A stretch of DNA of 6,510 bases from Bacteroidales bacterium (GTDB lineage Bacteria; Bacteroidota; Bacteroidia; Bacteroidales; WCHB1-69), in assembly GCA_017618435.1 (NCBI GenBank), contig JAFZUH010000216.1, forward strand, positions 1-6,510, given 5' to 3'. The notes beneath the pieces are model-generated. The model was not told where the DNA came from. It made no database searches and saw nothing but the letters and a program-made list of their open reading frames with translations. Below are positions 4,367 to 6,510 of this stretch, piece by piece. The position numbers and the translations under genes are program-made. Each line of letters begins with the position of its first letter. The first letter of the stretch is position 1.

Positions 4367-6510
4367 ATGAATATCAAGAAATTCCTTTTGATTGCAAGCA
4401 TGGTGATAATGAGCATGGCAAGTATTTTTGCCCAAGCACCGCAAGGCTTTACCTATCAGGCTGTTGTACGTATTTCTCCTAAACACCTTTTAGCCAATAC
4501 TTTGATAGGAGTTCGGATTTCTATATTGCAGGGGTCATCTACGGGAAATGTAGTTTATAGCGAAGAATACAGACCGAAAACCAATGAAAACGGCTTGTTT
4601 TCCATTGTTATAGGAGAAGGAACGAATAGTATAGAACATATAGACTGGTCAAATGGACCTTATTTTCTTCAAAGTGAAATAGATCCTAACGGAGGACACA
4701 ATTATACATTAAATACGATACAACAAATGTTTAGTGTTCCCTACGCCTTACATGCAAAAACGGCAAGCAATGTGTCGGGAGGTATCAATTATGACAGTTT
4801 AACCAACAAACCGACACTTCCGACCAAAGTTAGCGATTTGGCTAACGATGCCGGTTATCTGACCTCATACACCGAAACGCAGGTATTGAGCAAAAACGGA
4901 GATACTTTGTTTTTAACAGGAGGCAGTTATGTAGTTTTACCGGCAGGTTTTAGCGGAAACTATAATGACTTGACAAATAAGCCCAATTTGTTCAGCGGAA
5001 ACTATAACGACTTGAGCAATACGCCGAAACTGTTTAGCGGTAATTATGATAGTTTAACTAACAAACCGACACTTCCGACCAAGGTTAGCGATTTATCCAA
5101 CGATGCCGGTTATCTGACCTCATACACCGAAACGCAGGTATTGAGCAAAAACGGAGATACTTTATTCTTGACAGGCGGCAGTTATGTGGTGTTGCCGGCG
5201 GGTTTCAGCGGAAACTACAACGACTTAAGCAATAAACCGAAACTGTTTAGCGGTAATTATGATAGTTTAACTAACAAACCGACACTTCCGACCAAAGTTA
5301 GTGATTTGACCAATGATGCCGGATATTTGACATCATACACCGAATCGCAGGTATTGAGCAAAAGAGGAGATACTTTGTTTTTGACAGGCGGCAGTTATGT
5401 AGTATTGTCGGCAGGTTTTAGCGGAAACTACAACGATTTGACGAACAAACCTAATTTGTTCAGCGGAAACTATAATGATTTGAGCAATAAACCGAAACTA
5501 TTCAGTGGCAATTATGACAGTTTAACCAATAAACCGACCAATATCAGTTATTTTACCAACGATGCCGGATATTTGACCTCTTACACCGAAACGCAGGTTT
5601 TGAGCAAAAACGGAGATACTTTATTCTTGACAGGAGGCAGTTATGTAGTATTGCCGGCAGGTTTCAGCGGAAACTACAACGATTTGACGAACAAGCCTAA
5701 TTTGTTTAGTGGAAATTATAATGATTTGAGCAATAAGCCGAAACTTTTCAGTGGCAATTACGATAGTTTAACAAATAAACCAGCAATTCCGACCAAGGTT
5801 AGCGATTTAACCAATGATGCCGGTTATCTGACCTCATACACCGAAACGCAGGTATTGAGCAAAAACGGAGATACTTTGTTTTTGACAGGTGGCAGTTATG
5901 TAGTATTGCCAGCGGGATTTAGTGGAAACTACAATGACTTGACAAATAAGCCGAATTTGTTTAGCGGCAATTACAACGATTTAACCAATAAACCGACAAT
6001 TCCGAACAAAGTTAGCGATTTATCCAATGATGCAGGATATTTGACCTCATACACTGAAACGCAGGTATTGAGCAAAAAAGGCGATACTTTATTCTTGACG
6101 GGAGGCAGTTATGTAGTATTGCCAGCGGGTTTCAGCGGAAACTATAATGATTTGACGAACAAACCTAATTTGTTCAGCGGAAACTACAACGATTTGAGCA
6201 ATAAACCGAAACTGTTCAGTGGCAATTATGATAGTTTAACAAATAAACCGGCAAATGTCAGTGCTTTTACCAATGATGCTGGATATCTGACCTCTTACAC
6301 CGAAACGCAGGTATTGAGCAAAAACGGAGATACTTTGTTTTTGACAGGTGGCAGTTATGTAGTATTGCCTGCTGGTTTTAGTGGAAACTACAATGATTTA
6401 ATCAACAAGCCTAATTTATTTAGTGGTATTTATGATAGTCTAACCAATAAACCCACACTATTTAGTGGAGATTATGACAGTTTGACGAATAAGCCGACCA
6501 ATGTCAGTGC
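4367..6510 (+). CDS. Exported repeat protein with phage-tail-fibre-like modules (3' partial)
   Basis: A secreted protein, open to the right edge: 714 codons plus two bases are visible with no stop, so the C-terminus is missing. A signal peptide covers residues 1 to about 22 (MNIKKFLLIASMVIMSMASIFA). An N-terminal domain follows at about 24-133, running from APQGFTYQAVVR to VPYALHAKTA, a family I know from secreted Bacteroidota proteins. From residue 141 onward there are tandem modules with three segments: KVSDLTNDAGYLTSYTETQ, VLSKNGDTLFLTGGSYVVLP, and one to three copies of SGNYNDLTNKPNLF. The 'YNDLTNKP...VSDLTND.GY' wording resembles repeats in phage tail fibres and other beta-rich filaments, so a stalk or fibre is likely (inference). 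Relatives often end in a FISUMP-type or T9SS domain, but neither is visible here. It follows the small T9SS protein by 0-30 bp and is probably in the same operon. Ligand and function are unknown. Confidence 0.9.
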   Translation, partial: MNIKKFLLIASMVIMSMASIFAQAPQGFTYQAVVRISPKHLLANTLIGVRISILQGSSTGNVVYSEEYRPKTNENGLFSIVIGEGTNSIEHIDWSNGPYFLQSEIDPNGGHNYTLNTIQQMFSVPYALHAKTASNVSGGINYDSLTNKPTLPTKVSDLANDAGYLTSYTETQVLSKNGDTLFLTGGSYVVLPAGFSGNYNDLTNKPNLFSGNYNDLSNTPKLFSGNYDSLTNKPTLPTKVSDLSNDAGYLTSYTETQVLSKNGDTLFLTGGSYVVLPAGFSGNYNDLSNKPKLFSGNYDSLTNKPTLPTKVSDLTNDAGYLTSYTESQVLSKRGDTLFLTGGSYVVLSAGFSGNYNDLTNKPNLFSGNYNDLSNKPKLFSGNYDSLTNKPTNISYFTNDAGYLTSYTETQVLSKNGDTLFLTGGSYVVLPAGFSGNYNDLTNKPNLFSGNYNDLSNKPKLFSGNYDSLTNKPAIPTKVSDLTNDAGYLTSYTETQVLSKNGDTLFLTGGSYVVLPAGFSGNYNDLTNKPNLFSGNYNDLTNKPTIPNKVSDLSNDAGYLTSYTETQVLSKKGDTLFLTGGSYVVLPAGFSGNYNDLTNKPNLFSGNYNDLSNKPKLFSGNYDSLTNKPANVSAFTNDAGYLTSYTETQVLSKNGDTLFLTGGSYVVLPAGFSGNYNDLINKPNLFSGIYDSLTNKPTLFSGDYDSLTNKPTNVS
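4436..4765 (+). other. N-terminal domain of the tail-fibre-like protein
   Basis: About 110 non-repetitive residues after the signal peptide, with markers GFTYQAVVR, LLANTLIGVRISILQGS, VVYSE, NENGLFSIVIGEG, IDWSNGPYFLQSEIDPNGG and FSVPYALHAKTA. This conserved order recurs at the start of many secreted Bacteroidota proteins that continue into fibre-like or FISUMP regions. The alternating strand pattern suggests a beta-sandwich, but no experimentally defined function is known to me. Confidence 0.7.
4787..6510 (+). repeat. Tandem array of tail-fibre-like modules, seven copies visible
   Basis: The conserved G(Y)LTSYTETQVLSK anchor occurs at 4853, 5108, 5321, 5567, 5822, 6035 and 6281, giving spacings of 255, 213, 246, 255, 213 and 246 bp. 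Within each unit the 14-residue sub-repeat SGNY(N/D)(D/S)L(T/S)NKPxLF occurs two or three times. Copies differ mainly at synonymous third positions, so the protein sequence appears to be kept by selection while the DNA drifts. The array is unfinished at the window edge. At about 50% G/C (30 of 60 at 5161-5220) it is much richer than the LRR region of the first gene. Confidence 0.93.
4853..6280 (+). repeat. 714-bp higher-order repeat, two copies
   Basis: The unit lengths 255, 213 and 246 bp occur twice in the same order, giving two 714-bp (238-residue) super-units at 4853-5566 and 5567-6280. The linkers agree with the lengths. The 255- and 213-bp units end in (L/I)P(T/N)KVSDL(T/S)NDA; the 246-bp units end in the shorter N(I/V)S(Y/A)FTNDA. 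The seventh unit, starting at 6281, ends in NVSA like the 246-bp class, so the super-period does not continue simply past 6280. Confidence 0.85.

Noticed and set aside
4223..4486. Minus-strand reading frame of 87 codons across the gene 2 / gene 3 junction
   Set aside because: It overlaps two well-supported + strand genes, including a sorting domain and a signal peptide, and its translation (Cys/His/Tyr-rich) matches no family I know.
4787..6510. CRISPR array or non-coding satellite as explanation for the regular repeats
   Set aside because: The repeats are in one continuous frame, vary mostly at third codon positions and have no short palindromic repeat with unique spacers, so they are coding modules.

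Overview
The window comes from a member of the Bacteroidota, probably a Bacteroidales-like lineage. The evidence is two C-terminal sorting domains of the type IX secretion system (T9SS), a BspA-type leucine-rich-repeat adhesin, the A-rich gene leaders without Shine-Dalgarno sequences that are usual in this phylum, and a secreted-protein N-terminal family (TYQAVVR...VPYALHAKTA) that I know from Bacteroidota. Genus and species cannot be named from this sequence.

All coding sequence lies on the + strand as three closely spaced genes with no visible terminator or promoter between them, so it is probably one transcript. Positions 1-3816 are the 3' part of a giant cell-surface protein whose start lies upstream of the window. 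It carries BspA-type LRRs (1-978), then twelve divergent InlB B-repeat-like modules (985-3561), then a T9SS type A sorting domain (3607-3813). Positions 3851-4336 encode a small complete exported protein (161 aa) with its own T9SS sorting domain. From 4367 (or 4337) to the right edge runs the 5' part of a third exported protein: a signal peptide, a ~110-residue N-terminal domain, then a tandem array of phage-tail-fibre-like modules (SGNYNDLTNKP type) that is still open at 6510.

No gene here is an enzyme. The theme is repeat-built surface or secreted proteins. The LRR/InlB protein is most likely a T9SS-delivered, cell-surface-attached adhesin, and the third protein looks like a long beta-rich stalk or fibre. 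The function of the small middle protein is unknown. The strongest unexplained signal is the nested organisation of the repeats. The third gene shows a 714-bp higher-order period (255+213+246 bp, twice) made of smaller 14-residue units. The InlB array shows an alternating two-module period of ~438 bp, including a 71-bp perfect direct repeat. Both suggest recent in-frame expansion by recombination or slippage.

No RNA genes, mobile elements, CRISPR arrays or terminators were seen. The only non-coding DNA is 34 bp (3817-3850) and 0-30 bp (4337-4366).
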